DNA from: CAVXYG01 sp963766005
Lineage (GTDB): Bacteria; Actinomycetota; Actinomycetes; S36-B12; GCA-2699445
Length of the DNA stretch: 64,000 bases
NCBI GenBank assembly: GCA_963766005.1
Contig: CAVXYG010000010.1
Span: 1 to 64,000 of the forward strand
Reading direction: 5' to 3'
Shown: positions 18,084-27,048 of the stretch, one piece after another
How positions within the stretch are numbered: position 1 is the stretch's first letter
Layout of the letters: each line of letters opens with the position of its first letter
Notes under the pieces: model-generated
What the model was told of the DNA's origin: nothing
Databases searched by the model: none
What the model saw: only the letters and a program-made list of their open reading frames with translations
Position numbers and translations under genes: made by a program

Positions 18084-19925
18084 CTAGTCCCGGCTCTTGC
18101 CGGGATTGCTGTCTGTGGACAGCGCTGCGATGAACGCTTCTTGGGGGACTTCCACCCGACCGACCATCTTCATGCGCTTCTTCCCCTCCTTCTGCCGCTC
18201 GAGGAGTTTGCGCTTGCGGGAGATGTCGCCGCCGTAGCACTTGGCGAGGACGTCCTTGCGAATGGCGCGGATGGTCTCGCGCGCGATCACCCGCGATCCG
18301 ATGGCCGCCTGGATCGGCACCTCGAACTGCTGCCGCGGGATCAGCTCCCGCAGCCGACCGGCCAGCGCGACGCCGTACTGGTAGGCCTTGTCCCGGTGCA
18401 CGATCGCGCTGAACGCATCCACCGCCTCGCCCTGCAACAGGATGTCGACCTTCACCAGGTCGGCGGTCTGGTCGCCGCGCGCCTCGTAGTCCAACGACGC
18501 ATACCCGCGGGTCCGGGACTTCAGCTGGTCGAAGAAGTCGTAGACGATCTCGGCGAGCGGAAGCGTGTAGCGCAGTTCCACCCGCTCCTCCGAGAGGTAG
18601 TCCATGCCCTCCATCGACCCGCGCCGAGCCTGGCACAGCTCCATGATCGTGCCGATGAAGTCGCTGGGGCTGATGATCGTCGCCCGTACGACGGGCTCCC
18701 GGATGTCGGCGATCTTGCCGCCGGGGAACTCGCTGGGATTGGTGACGGTCAGCTCGGAGCCGTCCTCCATGGTCACGTGGTAGACCACGTTGGGCATGGT
18801 GGAGATGAGGTCCAGACCGAACTCCCGCTCCAAGCGCTCCCGGACGATCTCCAGATGCAGCAGGCCCAGGAAGCCGCACCGGAAGCCGAAGCCCAGGGCC
18901 CCGGAGGTCTCCGGCTCGTAGGACAGCGCCGCGTCGTTCAGCTTCAGCTTGTCCAAGGCATCGCGCAGATCCGGATAGTCGGAGCCGTCGATCGGGTAGA
19001 GGCCGGCGAAGACCATCGGCACCGGGTCGCGGTATCCGCCCAGCGCCCGCGCCGCGCCCCCGCGCAGCGTGGTGACCGTGTCGCCGACGCGGCTCTGGCG
19101 CACGTCCTTCACGCCGGTGATGAGGTAGCCGACCTCGCCGGCTGCCAGCGCGGCCGCCGGGACCGGCTCCGGCGAGATCACGCCGACCTCCAGCGCCTCG
19201 TGGGTGGCACCGGTCGACATCATCGCGATGCGCTCGCGGTGCTCCAGACGGCCGTCGACCACGCGGACATAGGTGACGACGCCGCGGTAGGCGTCGTACA
19301 CCGAGTCGAAGATGAGCGCTCGGGCCGGCGCCGACGGATCGCCGCCAGGCTGCGGAACATCGCGCACGATCCGCTCCAGGAGGTCCGGGACGCCGATGCC
19401 CGTCTTGGCGGAGACCTGGATGACCTCGGAGGCGTCGCAGCCGATGATGTGCGCCAGTTCCGCGGCGTACTTCTCCGGCTGGGCCGCGGGCAGGTCGATC
19501 TTGTTCAGGACCGGGATGATCGCGAGGTCGTTGTCCAGGGCGAGGTAGAGGTTGGCCAGCGTCTGGGCCTCGATGCCCTGCGCCGCGTCGACGAGCAGGA
19601 CCGCGCCCTCGCAGGCGGCCAGCGAGCGCGATACCTCGTAGGTGAAGTCCACGTGCCCGGGCGTGTCGATGAGGTTGAGCACGTAATCGGTGCCGTCGAG
19701 CCCCCGGTAGGGCAGCCGGACGGCCTGGGACTTGATGGTGATCCCGCGCTCCCGCTCGATGTCCATGCGGTCGAGGTACTGAGCGCGCGCCTGCCGGTCG
19801 GAGACCACGCCGGTCAACGACAGCATGCGGTCGGCCAGCGTGGACTTGCCGTGGTCGATGTGGGCGATGATGCAGAAGTTGCGCAGGGCCTCGGCGGGCG
19901 TTGACCCGGGGTACGGCAGGCTCAC
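18084..19925 (-). CDS. lepA: elongation factor 4 (LepA)
   Basis: 613-aa ribosomal GTPase that back-translocates stalled ribosomes or aids 30S biogenesis. G1 is IAHIDHGKSTLADRM, G3 IDTPGHVDFTYEVSRSLA, G4 PVLNKIDLPAA. The LepA-specific C-terminus includes KCYGGDISRKRKLLERQKEG. Two in-frame GTG codons are close: 19931 abuts the ribosome site directly, whereas 19925 is 6 nt past AGGAGG, so I chose 19925 (MSLPYPGST). It diverges from rpsT. Confidence 0.95.
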   Translation of the reverse strand: MSLPYPGSTPAEALRNFCIIAHIDHGKSTLADRMLSLTGVVSDRQARAQYLDRMDIERERGITIKSQAVRLPYRGLDGTDYVLNLIDTPGHVDFTYEVSRSLAACEGAVLLVDAAQGIEAQTLANLYLALDNDLAIIPVLNKIDLPAAQPEKYAAELAHIIGCDASEVIQVSAKTGIGVPDLLERIVRDVPQPGGDPSAPARALIFDSVYDAYRGVVTYVRVVDGRLEHRERIAMMSTGATHEALEVGVISPEPVPAAALAAGEVGYLITGVKDVRQSRVGDTVTTLRGGAARALGGYRDPVPMVFAGLYPIDGSDYPDLRDALDKLKLNDAALSYEPETSGALGFGFRCGFLGLLHLEIVRERLEREFGLDLISTMPNVVYHVTMEDGSELTVTNPSEFPGGKIADIREPVVRATIISPSDFIGTIMELCQARRGSMEGMDYLSEERVELRYTLPLAEIVYDFFDQLKSRTRGYASLDYEARGDQTADLVKVDILLQGEAVDAFSAIVHRDKAYQYGVALAGRLRELIPRQQFEVPIQAAIGSRVIARETIRAIRKDVLAKCYGGDISRKRKLLERQKEGKKRMKMVGRVEVPQEAFIAALSTDSNPGKSRD

Positions 19926-20206
19926 GGCCACCCTCCTTCCTGTGCAGGCCTCGGCGAGGGCATCGGCGGCGGATCGTGCTCAATGGTCGCAGATCGAGGG
20001 CCGCACCATCTCCCTCGGCAGCGGGCCGCGCGGTCCCGGCAGCACCCGCTGGGGGATTTCACGAACCGGCACTGCTGACGGTACTGTGGGACTCTCTGCT
20101 CGTCTGTGCGCATCGCTGTCCCGGAGACGGAACGGCAGCGCGGCGTATGGACGAGGACGGCTTCCACCAGGGTCCCGCGCGGACCTCCGACGAGAAAGCA
20201 GCACCA

Positions 20207-20470
20207 GTGGCGAACATCAAGTCGCAGATCAAGCGGATCGGCACCAACGAGAAGGCGCGGATGCGGAACAAGTCGGTCCGCTCCGCGGTCAAGACCACGA
20301 TCCGCCGGTTCCACGAGGCAGCAGACGCTGGCGAGACCGAGCGCGCCAAGGAATTGGCTCGCCAGGCCGGTCGGCAGTTGGACAAGGCTGCCAGCAAGGG
20401 CGTGCTGCACCGCAGCCAGGCCGCCAACCGCAAGTCCGCGATCGACTCCCGGGCCGCGCAGCTCGGCTGA
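20207..20470 (+). CDS. rpsT: 30S ribosomal protein S20
   Basis: 87-aa primary 16S rRNA-binding protein. It reads ANIKSQIKRIGTNEKARMRN followed by KSVRSAVKTTIRRFHEAADA, and ends with KGVLHRSQAANRKSAIDSRA. The start is GTG at 20207 (GTGGCGAAC), replacing the usual ATG; the longer ORF upstream is not coding. A strong terminator follows. Divergent from lepA, convergent with holA. Confidence 0.95.
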   Translation: MANIKSQIKRIGTNEKARMRNKSVRSAVKTTIRRFHEAADAGETERAKELARQAGRQLDKAASKGVLHRSQAANRKSAIDSRAAQLG

Positions 20471-20489
20471 TCGCCACTCCCGACATCCA

Positions 20490-20522
20490 CGTCCGCCGGC
20501 AGTTCTCCGCTGCCGGCGGACG
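20490..20522. terminator. bidirectional terminator between rpsT and holA
   Basis: Perfect 13-bp stem CGTCCGCCGGCAG / CTGCCGGCGGACG with a 7-nt loop TTCTCCG, 19 bp past rpsT and 16 bp past the holA stop. Being symmetric between convergent genes, it can serve both. Confidence 0.8.
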
Positions 20523-20538
20523 TCTGTCTGGGGACCGG

Positions 20539-21612
20539 CTACGTTGCCGACGGCTCCGCAGCCATCGTCAGGATGAGCCGTTCCACGGCATACATCTTCT
20601 GCTCGTTGTCCAGCGCTCCCGCCTCGCCTAGGCCGCCCTTGGCATCGGCGTCGGCGTCGGCGAGCATGACCGCGGCCGCAGCGAGTTGCCCCGGACGCCA
20701 CAATTTCGACTGCGCCGCGAGCACGTCGACCTTCCATGCGGGCACGCCCAGCGCCGAGGCGACCTGCCACGGCGATCCTGTCGGCCGCTCGGTGACATAG
20801 CGGGTCAGCGTCCGCAGCGAGTAGGACAGGGCGGCGACCACGGTCACGCATGCCGATCCGACTCCGTTGCGCTCGGCAAGGTGCCGGAAGGCCGCCAAGG
20901 CGGGAGCCGATCGCCGCTGCCACACCAGGTCGGCGATCACGAATTGGTTGTCGCTCCCTGCCGAGACGAGCGTGCCGCGCACCAGGGCTGCATCGATCCG
21001 GCCGTCGGCAGCGTCGCAGGCAAGCTGCTCCACCGTCGCCAGCAGCGCGGTGAGGTCGCTGCCCGTCGCCTCGACGATGGCCGAAGCTGCATCGGCGTCC
21101 AGCACGCACTCCAGTTGCCGAGCATGGAACGCCAACACACCGGGCACCGCTGCCGCGGCGATCGGTCGGGCCTCGAACACCCGCGCACCGAGCTTGTCCG
21201 CTGCGGTCAGCACCCCGCGGCCGCGGGCCGCCCCACTGTGGCCCAGCACGATCCGCAGATCGCGGTCCGCCGCCGGGAGCGCAGCCTTCGCCGCCGCCAG
21301 CACGTCATCGCTGGCCACTTCCAGTTCGGTGAGCACGAGCCACGTGGCTCCGCCGAAGAGCGTCGGTTCCGTGGCGTGCTCGATCGTTGCGGCGGCCCCG
21401 GCCTCGCCGGCGGACACCTTGATCACCGTCACGTCCCGGCCGGCCGCCTGAGCCGTCAGCCGACCGATCAGCAGGGTGCGCAGGGCCTCCTCTGTGCCGG
21501 CGACCACGCAGATCGGCTCATCGGCCACCTCCGCCGCCGTGAGCAGCCCCTCCACCGCGCGCTCGTCGAGGCGCTGCTGCCGACCCGACTTGGCCTTCCC
21601 CGCACTCGCCAT
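20539..21612 (-). CDS. holA: DNA polymerase III subunit delta
   Basis: 357-aa clamp-loader delta subunit that opens the beta sliding clamp. Blocks ICVVAGTEEALRTLLIGRLT, the KLGARVFEARP region and LERNGVGS-like helices followed by LGVPAWKVDVLAAQSKLWRP support HolA, as does the fixed comEC-holA-rpsT order. Sequence identity in this family is low, so position carries weight. It lies 75 bp downstream of comEC. Confidence 0.88.
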   Translation of the reverse strand: MASAGKAKSGRQQRLDERAVEGLLTAAEVADEPICVVAGTEEALRTLLIGRLTAQAAGRDVTVIKVSAGEAGAAATIEHATEPTLFGGATWLVLTELEVASDDVLAAAKAALPAADRDLRIVLGHSGAARGRGVLTAADKLGARVFEARPIAAAAVPGVLAFHARQLECVLDADAASAIVEATGSDLTALLATVEQLACDAADGRIDAALVRGTLVSAGSDNQFVIADLVWQRRSAPALAAFRHLAERNGVGSACVTVVAALSYSLRTLTRYVTERPTGSPWQVASALGVPAWKVDVLAAQSKLWRPGQLAAAAVMLADADADAKGGLGEAGALDNEQKMYAVERLILTMAAEPSAT

Positions 21613-21687
21613 GGCGGCATCATGGCACGCACCCCAGGGGCGAACTGCGGGGCCCTTGGACTGGACCGGACAGCCGGGGCAGCGGCG

Positions 21688-23973
21688 CTACCCCGACCCG
21701 AGCCCGAGGATGACCGGGCGACCGTCTCGGGCGACCAGTGCGAGCGTTCCGTGCCGGTCGGTGCGCCCCACGGTCATGCCCGCCGCCCGCGCCAAGTCCA
21801 GCGCGGCCGGCCTGGGATGACCGAACCGATTGCCCTCCCCCGCCGACACCCATGCCACGCTCGCTCCGGTCCAGGGCAGGAATTCGGGGTCCTGCCGCGC
21901 CGAGCCGTGGTGCGGGATCGTGGTCACGTCGAAGCCGCCCGGCGGTGCCGACGTCCGCAGTCCGGACTGTCCCAGCGGTTCGAGGTCCCCGGTGAAGAGC
22001 AGCCGCAGGCCCCCGACGTCGACGGCGGTCGCGACCGCCGCGTTGTTGCCGATCGACCCGTCCCGGATGATGCGCCGAGGCCACAGCACGCGCACCGTGG
22101 CCGCGCCGACCGCGAAGCGCTGCCCTGGCCGAGCGGTCAGCACCTCGACCCCGGACGCCCGCGCTGCGGAGCGGACCGCGGCGGCGTTCTCGGGCGGCAC
22201 CGCCACCGGTGAGACCAGGACCGCTGCCGTCCCCCGACCCCGCAGCGCGGCTTCGGTCGCGGCCACGTGGTCGGTGTCGAAGTGCGTCAGGAGCACCACC
22301 GGCACCTGCTCCACTCCTGCCCGGGCCAAGCAGTCCGCCAGCAGTTCCGGGTCGGGCCCGGTGTCGATGAGCATGGCGCTCGACGGTCCGCCCCGAACCA
22401 GGAACGCGTCCCCCTGGCCGACGTCGCAAGCCATGGCGAGCCAATCCTCGGGCACCGCCGAGGGTCGGGAGACTACGGCCGCCGCGCACAGGCAGGACAC
22501 CACGACGGCCACGGCGGGCATGGCGCCGAGGCCGCGCCACACCGCCGCTGCGAGCAGCGCACCAGCAGCGACCACGGCCGCGCCCGTCGCACCGTCGGGA
22601 ACGGCGATCGTGCCCCACTGCTGCGCGGCTGCCCACTGGGCGATCGCGGCCAGCAGCATGCCAAACGGTTCGACGACCACCGCGACGAGACCGGCGGCGG
22701 CTGGCGACACAAGACCGACGATCGTCACCAGCAGCCCAAGCACGGTGATCGGCATCACCAGCGGCGCCGCCCCGAGATTGGCCGGCACCGCCGCCAGCGC
22801 CACCGTGCCGGTCATTGCCGCCAGGAGCGGGGCCGTGGCGATCTGGGCGCCCAAGGTGACGGCAACGGCGGCCAGGACTGGGCGGTGCAGCCGCGGCAGC
22901 CGGTGAGCGAGTCGGTGCTCCAGCGCTCTGCCGAACCAGAGGATCCCCGCAGTGGCGGCCACGGACAGCGCGAAGCCCCAGGACAGGCACAGACCCGGAC
23001 GCACGACGACCAGCGCCACCATCGCCAGGCCGAGCAGGGGGAACCCGCCGCTGCGACCACCGCGCAGCAGTCCCAGGAGCGCCACACACCCCATGACTGC
23101 GGCCCGGAGCACACTCGGCTCCGGGCCGACGAAGGCCGCGTAGGCGAGCACCGCCGCGACCGCCACCGCCAACCGCACCCGCAGCGAGGCCCCCAGAAAC
23201 GAGGCCGCACCGAGCACGAGCCCGGCGATGATGGCGATGTTCCCGCCGCTCACCGCGGTCAGGTGGCTCAACCCACTGGCCCGCATCGCGACACCCAGCT
23301 CGGCGGACTGACGGGAATCGTCGCCGATGGCCAGGCCCGCGACCAGCGACCCGGCGGCAGGGTCGATCTGGTCCAGCGCGCGCCACATCCGCCCCCGCGC
23401 GGTCGCGACTGCCGCCGACCACCCATGCGGCTCGCGGACCAGCCCCGTCTGCTCCACCGCCAGCGCGAACCCCGGTTCCCGCAACGGGCGCACCGCCAGC
23501 AAACGCCCCGATGCGGAGATCACCGAGCCGCGCTCGGGCCGCCCGAGCACCGCCACCGGACCCGTGAGCACCATGGGTGCCGCCGTGGACAACACCTCGC
23601 CGGCAACGACAACCGACGACGCCAGGACCACCGTGCGCACCGACGCCGTCGAGCCGATCGACTCGGCTTCCCGGACGGACGTTGCCTCGACCCGCCCGAC
23701 CACTGCCGCGTCCTCCCCTTCGGCAGCCCAGGCCTGCAGCAGTACGGGCCGTGAGGCCCCCAGGTGCACGGTCACCGCCGTCCCGCCCAGCAGGCTGCCC
23801 ACCGCGATCACCACCGCCGTGGCACGCGCCCCCGGCCATGCGGCTGCGGCAGCCGAGACCGCGGGGAGAGCCAGCCACCACCAGCCCAGACCGCCTCCGA
23901 CGCACCACCAGGCCAGCGCTCCCGCTCCCCAGGCGCCACCTCCGAGGAGCAGCAGCGGCTGCCGCGGCCTCAT
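21688..23973 (-). CDS. comEC: ComEC/Rec2-type DNA uptake channel
   Basis: 761-aa polytopic membrane protein. An N-terminal pair of helices and an OB-like outer domain precede the Competence domain (LTAVSGGNIAIIAGLVLGAA; many helices to ~residue 500). A C-terminal metallo-beta-lactamase-like domain follows (VGQGDAFLVRGGPSSAMLID; LLTHFDTDHVAATEAALRG). In competent bacteria ComEC passes single-stranded DNA across the membrane, and the lactamase-like domain may be the nuclease. The HxDxDH metal motif (HFDTDH) is intact. It overlaps comEA by 4 bp. Whether the organism is naturally competent is not shown here. Confidence 0.93.
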   Translation of the reverse strand: MRPRQPLLLLGGGAWGAGALAWWCVGGGLGWWWLALPAVSAAAAAWPGARATAVVIAVGSLLGGTAVTVHLGASRPVLLQAWAAEGEDAAVVGRVEATSVREAESIGSTASVRTVVLASSVVVAGEVLSTAAPMVLTGPVAVLGRPERGSVISASGRLLAVRPLREPGFALAVEQTGLVREPHGWSAAVATARGRMWRALDQIDPAAGSLVAGLAIGDDSRQSAELGVAMRASGLSHLTAVSGGNIAIIAGLVLGAASFLGASLRVRLAVAVAAVLAYAAFVGPEPSVLRAAVMGCVALLGLLRGGRSGGFPLLGLAMVALVVVRPGLCLSWGFALSVAATAGILWFGRALEHRLAHRLPRLHRPVLAAVAVTLGAQIATAPLLAAMTGTVALAAVPANLGAAPLVMPITVLGLLVTIVGLVSPAAAGLVAVVVEPFGMLLAAIAQWAAAQQWGTIAVPDGATGAAVVAAGALLAAAVWRGLGAMPAVAVVVSCLCAAAVVSRPSAVPEDWLAMACDVGQGDAFLVRGGPSSAMLIDTGPDPELLADCLARAGVEQVPVVLLTHFDTDHVAATEAALRGRGTAAVLVSPVAVPPENAAAVRSAARASGVEVLTARPGQRFAVGAATVRVLWPRRIIRDGSIGNNAAVATAVDVGGLRLLFTGDLEPLGQSGLRTSAPPGGFDVTTIPHHGSARQDPEFLPWTGASVAWVSAGEGNRFGHPRPAALDLARAAGMTVGRTDRHGTLALVARDGRPVILGLGSG

Positions 23974-24620
23974 CGAGGACCTGCGGTGACGAGGTCGGCG
24001 AGCTCCTGCAGCCGGCTGGGGCCGATGCCCGCGACCTCCTGCAGCTGCTCGACGGTGTCGAACCCCCCATGCTCCTGCCGATAGGCCACGATCCGTTCGG
24101 CCAGCACCGGACCCACGCCCGGCAAGTCCTGCAACTGCTCCGTCGTTGCGGTGTTGAGGTCCACCGACGACTCGGCGCCAGACCCCGGCGCAGCGTCGAC
24201 GGCACTGCCCTGCGGCGCCTCTGGGGCGTGCAGATCGATGCGTTCGCCGTCGACCAGCCTCCGGGCGAGATTCACGGCCGCGGCTTGCGCACCCTGCGCC
24301 ATCCCGCCCGCTGCGGCGACGGCGTCGGCCACCCGGGCGCCGTCGCGGAGCACGACGATTCCCGGGCGTCGCACCGGACCGACCACATGCACCGTCACCG
24401 TCGGTGTGGCCGATTCTGCCGGGACCGGCTCGTCGGCCGCGGGTCCCGCACCGGTCGCACCGGTCGTGGTTCGCCCGTCCTCCGCGAGGGCGAACTGTGG
24501 GACGGCGACGGGCTCGGCGACGCTACGCGCCGACCGCCAGGCCAGCAGCACGGCGACCGCTGCCACGACGAGGACGAGTGCCAGGACCAGGGGACGGGGG
24601 CGAGCGGGGAGGTCGGCCAC
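23970..24620 (-). CDS. comEA: ComEA-type helix-hairpin-helix DNA-binding protein
   Basis: 216 aa. An N-terminal membrane anchor (LVLALVLVVAAVAVLLAW) is followed by a spacer, then an SLBB-like domain (HVVGPVRRPGIVVLRDGARV), and two HhH motifs at the end (LQDLPGVGPVLAERIVAYRQ and LQEVAGIGPSRLQELADLV). ComEA is the surface receptor for incoming double-stranded DNA. It pairs with the downstream comEC (4-bp overlap). Confidence 0.93.
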   Translation of the reverse strand: MADLPARPRPLVLALVLVVAAVAVLLAWRSARSVAEPVAVPQFALAEDGRTTTGATGAGPAADEPVPAESATPTVTVHVVGPVRRPGIVVLRDGARVADAVAAAGGMAQGAQAAAVNLARRLVDGERIDLHAPEAPQGSAVDAAPGSGAESSVDLNTATTEQLQDLPGVGPVLAERIVAYRQEHGGFDTVEQLQEVAGIGPSRLQELADLVTAGPR

Positions 24621-24725
24621 GCGCCGACGCTAGACCCGCGACGCGCCGCCGAGGCCCGTGCGGACGGCTGCTGTGGAGAGCTGCCGCAGTCCCCAGCGGA
24701 CTCGCGCGGCAGCCGGGGCCGCGTG

Positions 24726-25325
24726 TCAGCCGGTGCCGTTCTCGCCGCGCCGACGGGCCACCATGCGGCGCAGGTTGTCGCTGTGCCGGGCGATCACGAC
24801 TGCGCCGAGCGCGACGGCGAACAGCCGCTGCGACGGCTCGTCCGCCCAGAGGATGCCGATGCCGATGAGCACGATCGCGCCGGCCACCGCCCCCATGCCG
24901 ACCCGCCGGGTCACGCCGACCACGATCCCGAACACGATGAGCATCGGCACCGCCCAGAGCGGCTGGACGCCCAGCACTGCGCCGAGGGTCGTCGCGACGC
25001 CCTTGCCGCCCCGGCCCCGCAGGAACGGGGAGAAGATGTGGCCCAGGACCGCGGCGAACCCGGCAAGGGCCCCAGCACCGGGGCCCCACAGCCCGAACAG
25101 CAGCGCCGGGAGGAGCCCCTTCGCCACGTCGAGCGCCCCCACCAGGACACCGGCCCTAGCTCCCAGGGCGCGTGCCGTGTTCGTCGCCCCTGGATTGCCC
25201 GATCCGATGATGCGCAGGTCGACGCCCTGCGCACGAGCGATGAGCGTGGCCGGGTTGATGGATCCGACGGCGAACCCGGAGATCGCTGCGACGAGCAGCT
25301 GCCAAGCCGCAACGGAGTCGCTCAC
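24726..25325 (-). CDS. plsY: glycerol-3-phosphate acyltransferase PlsY
   Basis: About 199 aa with several membrane helices. It transfers acyl from acyl-phosphate to glycerol-3-phosphate, the first step of phospholipid synthesis. Signature loops are IGSGNPGATNTARALGARAG and LRGRGGKGVATTLGAVLG. The GTG at 25325 overlaps the degV stop (GTGA), so I prefer it to the longer frame at 25409. PlsY and the fatty-acid-binding DegV being coupled is functionally sensible. Confidence 0.92.
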   Translation of the reverse strand: MSDSVAAWQLLVAAISGFAVGSINPATLIARAQGVDLRIIGSGNPGATNTARALGARAGVLVGALDVAKGLLPALLFGLWGPGAGALAGFAAVLGHIFSPFLRGRGGKGVATTLGAVLGVQPLWAVPMLIVFGIVVGVTRRVGMGAVAGAIVLIGIGILWADEPSQRLFAVALGAVVIARHSDNLRRMVARRRGENGTG

Positions 25326-26182
25326 GCCGCCCCCGGCGCGACTGCGACTGCGACCATCCCGGGCCCGGTGTGCACACCGATGACCGCCCCCACCTCGGTC
25401 TCGACGCACTCGGCGTCGGGGAGGCGGGCCTGCAGATCGCTGCGGACCGCGGCGACGCCTGCCGGCGACTGCAGATGGTGCACCGCCAGCCGCGGCGCCC
25501 GCAGTTCGGCCGCGGACTCAGCAGCGAGCTCGGCCAACCGGCGCAGCGCCTTGCTCGACGTGCGCACCTTCTCCAGAGCCGCCACAGAACCCTGGTCCAT
25601 GAACAGCAGCGGCTTCACCCGCAGGGCCTGCCCGAGGTAGCGTTGCGCCGCCCCGATCCGGCCTCCGCGCCGCAGATACTCCAGCGTGTCGACATAGAAG
25701 AACAGGGAGGATCCTCGGGCAGTACGGGCGGCGGCGTCGGCCACCTCATCCAGCGAGCCGCCCGCCCTCGCCTCGGCTGCGGCGTCGAGGGCGCCGTACC
25801 CACCTGCCATGGCGATGGTCCGGGTATCGACAACCCGCACCGGCACCGCGCTGGATCTCGCCGCGATGCGCGCCGCTTCCACGGTTCCCGAGAGCTCCGA
25901 GGACAGGTGCACCGAGACGATGCCGGTCGCGCCGGCATCGGCGAGCCCCGTGTACGCGGCCAGGAAATCCTCCGGAGCCGGGCGCGATGTCGTGACGCGC
26001 ACCCCTGACCGCAGTTGCTCGGCCAGTTCGGCAGCGCTGATATCGATGCCCTCGCGCAGCGATGTGCCCTCCACCACGACGTGGACCGGCACCACCACGA
26101 TCCCCGAGGACGCGGCGGCGTCCGTCGGCAGCGCCAAGGTGGAATCCGCCACGACTGCGATGCGATCCGCTCCCATGGCCAC
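25322..26182 (-). CDS. DegV family fatty-acid-binding protein
   Basis: 286 aa. The N-terminus RIAVVADSTLALPTDAAAS and RVTTSRPAPEDFLAAYTGLA are DegV/FakB hallmarks, with SVHLSSELSGTVEAARIAA and SSLFFYVDTLEYLRRGGRIG. DegV (FakB) proteins bind a fatty acid and present it to the kinase FakA to make acyl-phosphate, the PlsY substrate. No fakA is in this window. Translationally coupled to plsY. Confidence 0.92.
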   Translation of the reverse strand: MAMGADRIAVVADSTLALPTDAAASSGIVVVPVHVVVEGTSLREGIDISAAELAEQLRSGVRVTTSRPAPEDFLAAYTGLADAGATGIVSVHLSSELSGTVEAARIAARSSAVPVRVVDTRTIAMAGGYGALDAAAEARAGGSLDEVADAAARTARGSSLFFYVDTLEYLRRGGRIGAAQRYLGQALRVKPLLFMDQGSVAALEKVRTSSKALRRLAELAAESAAELRAPRLAVHHLQSPAGVAAVRSDLQARLPDAECVETEVGAVIGVHTGPGMVAVAVAPGAA

Positions 26183-26280
26183 ACCCTATTGCGCCGCGGG
26201 AACCGGTGATCGGCGAAAGAGGCTGACCGAGCCCTGCAGCGCGGCACCGCTGCGCTTGTCGACGCGGTGACCTCGCGGCG

Positions 26281-26910
26281 CGGAGCATCATCGGGGTGCG
26301 GCGGCTGGAGCAGGACCACGCCTCGTCCCGCTACCGATTCGACCGCGCCGACGCCGAACCGATCGACACCGCGTCACACGACGGCGCCAGCGCCCCGTCG
26401 GGCACACGGGCATGACGTGGTCGGATTTCGGCCCAGCGACGAGGCCTGCGCACGCGGCTGCCGCAAGTCTTCCCACGCCTTCGCGGCCCGACGTGCCGCA
26501 GACCTGGCGTCCGTGGCTGCAAGACATCCTGGACGATCCGCAGCTCACCGCCGACTCGGATGCGCCGCCGACTCAGATGCTCTGTGCTCGGAGATCGTCG
26601 ACGGCATCCAGGCATCCAGGCATTCGGCATCGGGGAGGGGCCCGAGGGCGGAATGCTGCACGCCTCCGGGGGCAATGGCCCGGACAACCGCCTGCTGGCG
26701 GACGACGCGACCATTGCGAGTCTGCTCTCGCTGCCCTGCCTCGGCGTCTGCGCCCCGACGACCCGACGTACCTGGCAACGCGGCGCCGGGCGCTCAGTGG
26801 CACCCACCCATCCTTCCTGCAAGCCCTGATCGCCGCCGGCGTCGGCAGCCGGCACGCGCCCGTCAGCTGGATGTGGCACATCGCAGGAGCGACGCAGGGG
26901 CGGAGCCCAG
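26281..26910 (+). pseudogene. remnant of a GH125 exo-alpha-1,6-mannosidase gene
   Basis: No single frame is open, but plus-strand fragments line up in order with the C-terminal half of glycoside hydrolase family 125 (metal-independent alpha-mannosidase). They are EQDHASSRYRFDRADAEPID (about 26311-26370), GMTWS (26407-26425), GFRPSDEACA (frame shift, about 26423-26452), EIVDGIQA (about 26600), GIGEGPEGGMLHASGGNGPD (about 26626-26685), LLADDATIASLLSLP (26692-26736), DDPTYLATRRRALSG (about 26757-26801) and GVGSRHAPVSWMWHIAGATQ (about 26838-26899). At least four frame changes occur, the N-terminal half is absent, and the extreme C-terminus is lost before leuS. It looks like a true decayed gene. 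Family assignment is by recognised blocks, not a search. Confidence 0.72.
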
Positions 26911-27048
26911 TCCACGCCCAGCCCGATCCGGCAACTCCGGCAGCCCCACGAGGGCAACCGGACACGGCATCGCTGACCCGGCCTGCGCCAGGACATCGGC
27001 GCAACGGCACACCGGTGTCCCTGTGACCGGACCGCCGCTGCCGCGCGG

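Noticed and set aside
21688..24620. comEA-comEC as evidence of natural competence
   Set aside because: Only these two genes are seen; pilus and DprA-type genes are not in the window, and comEA/comEC occur in many actinobacteria not known to be competent.
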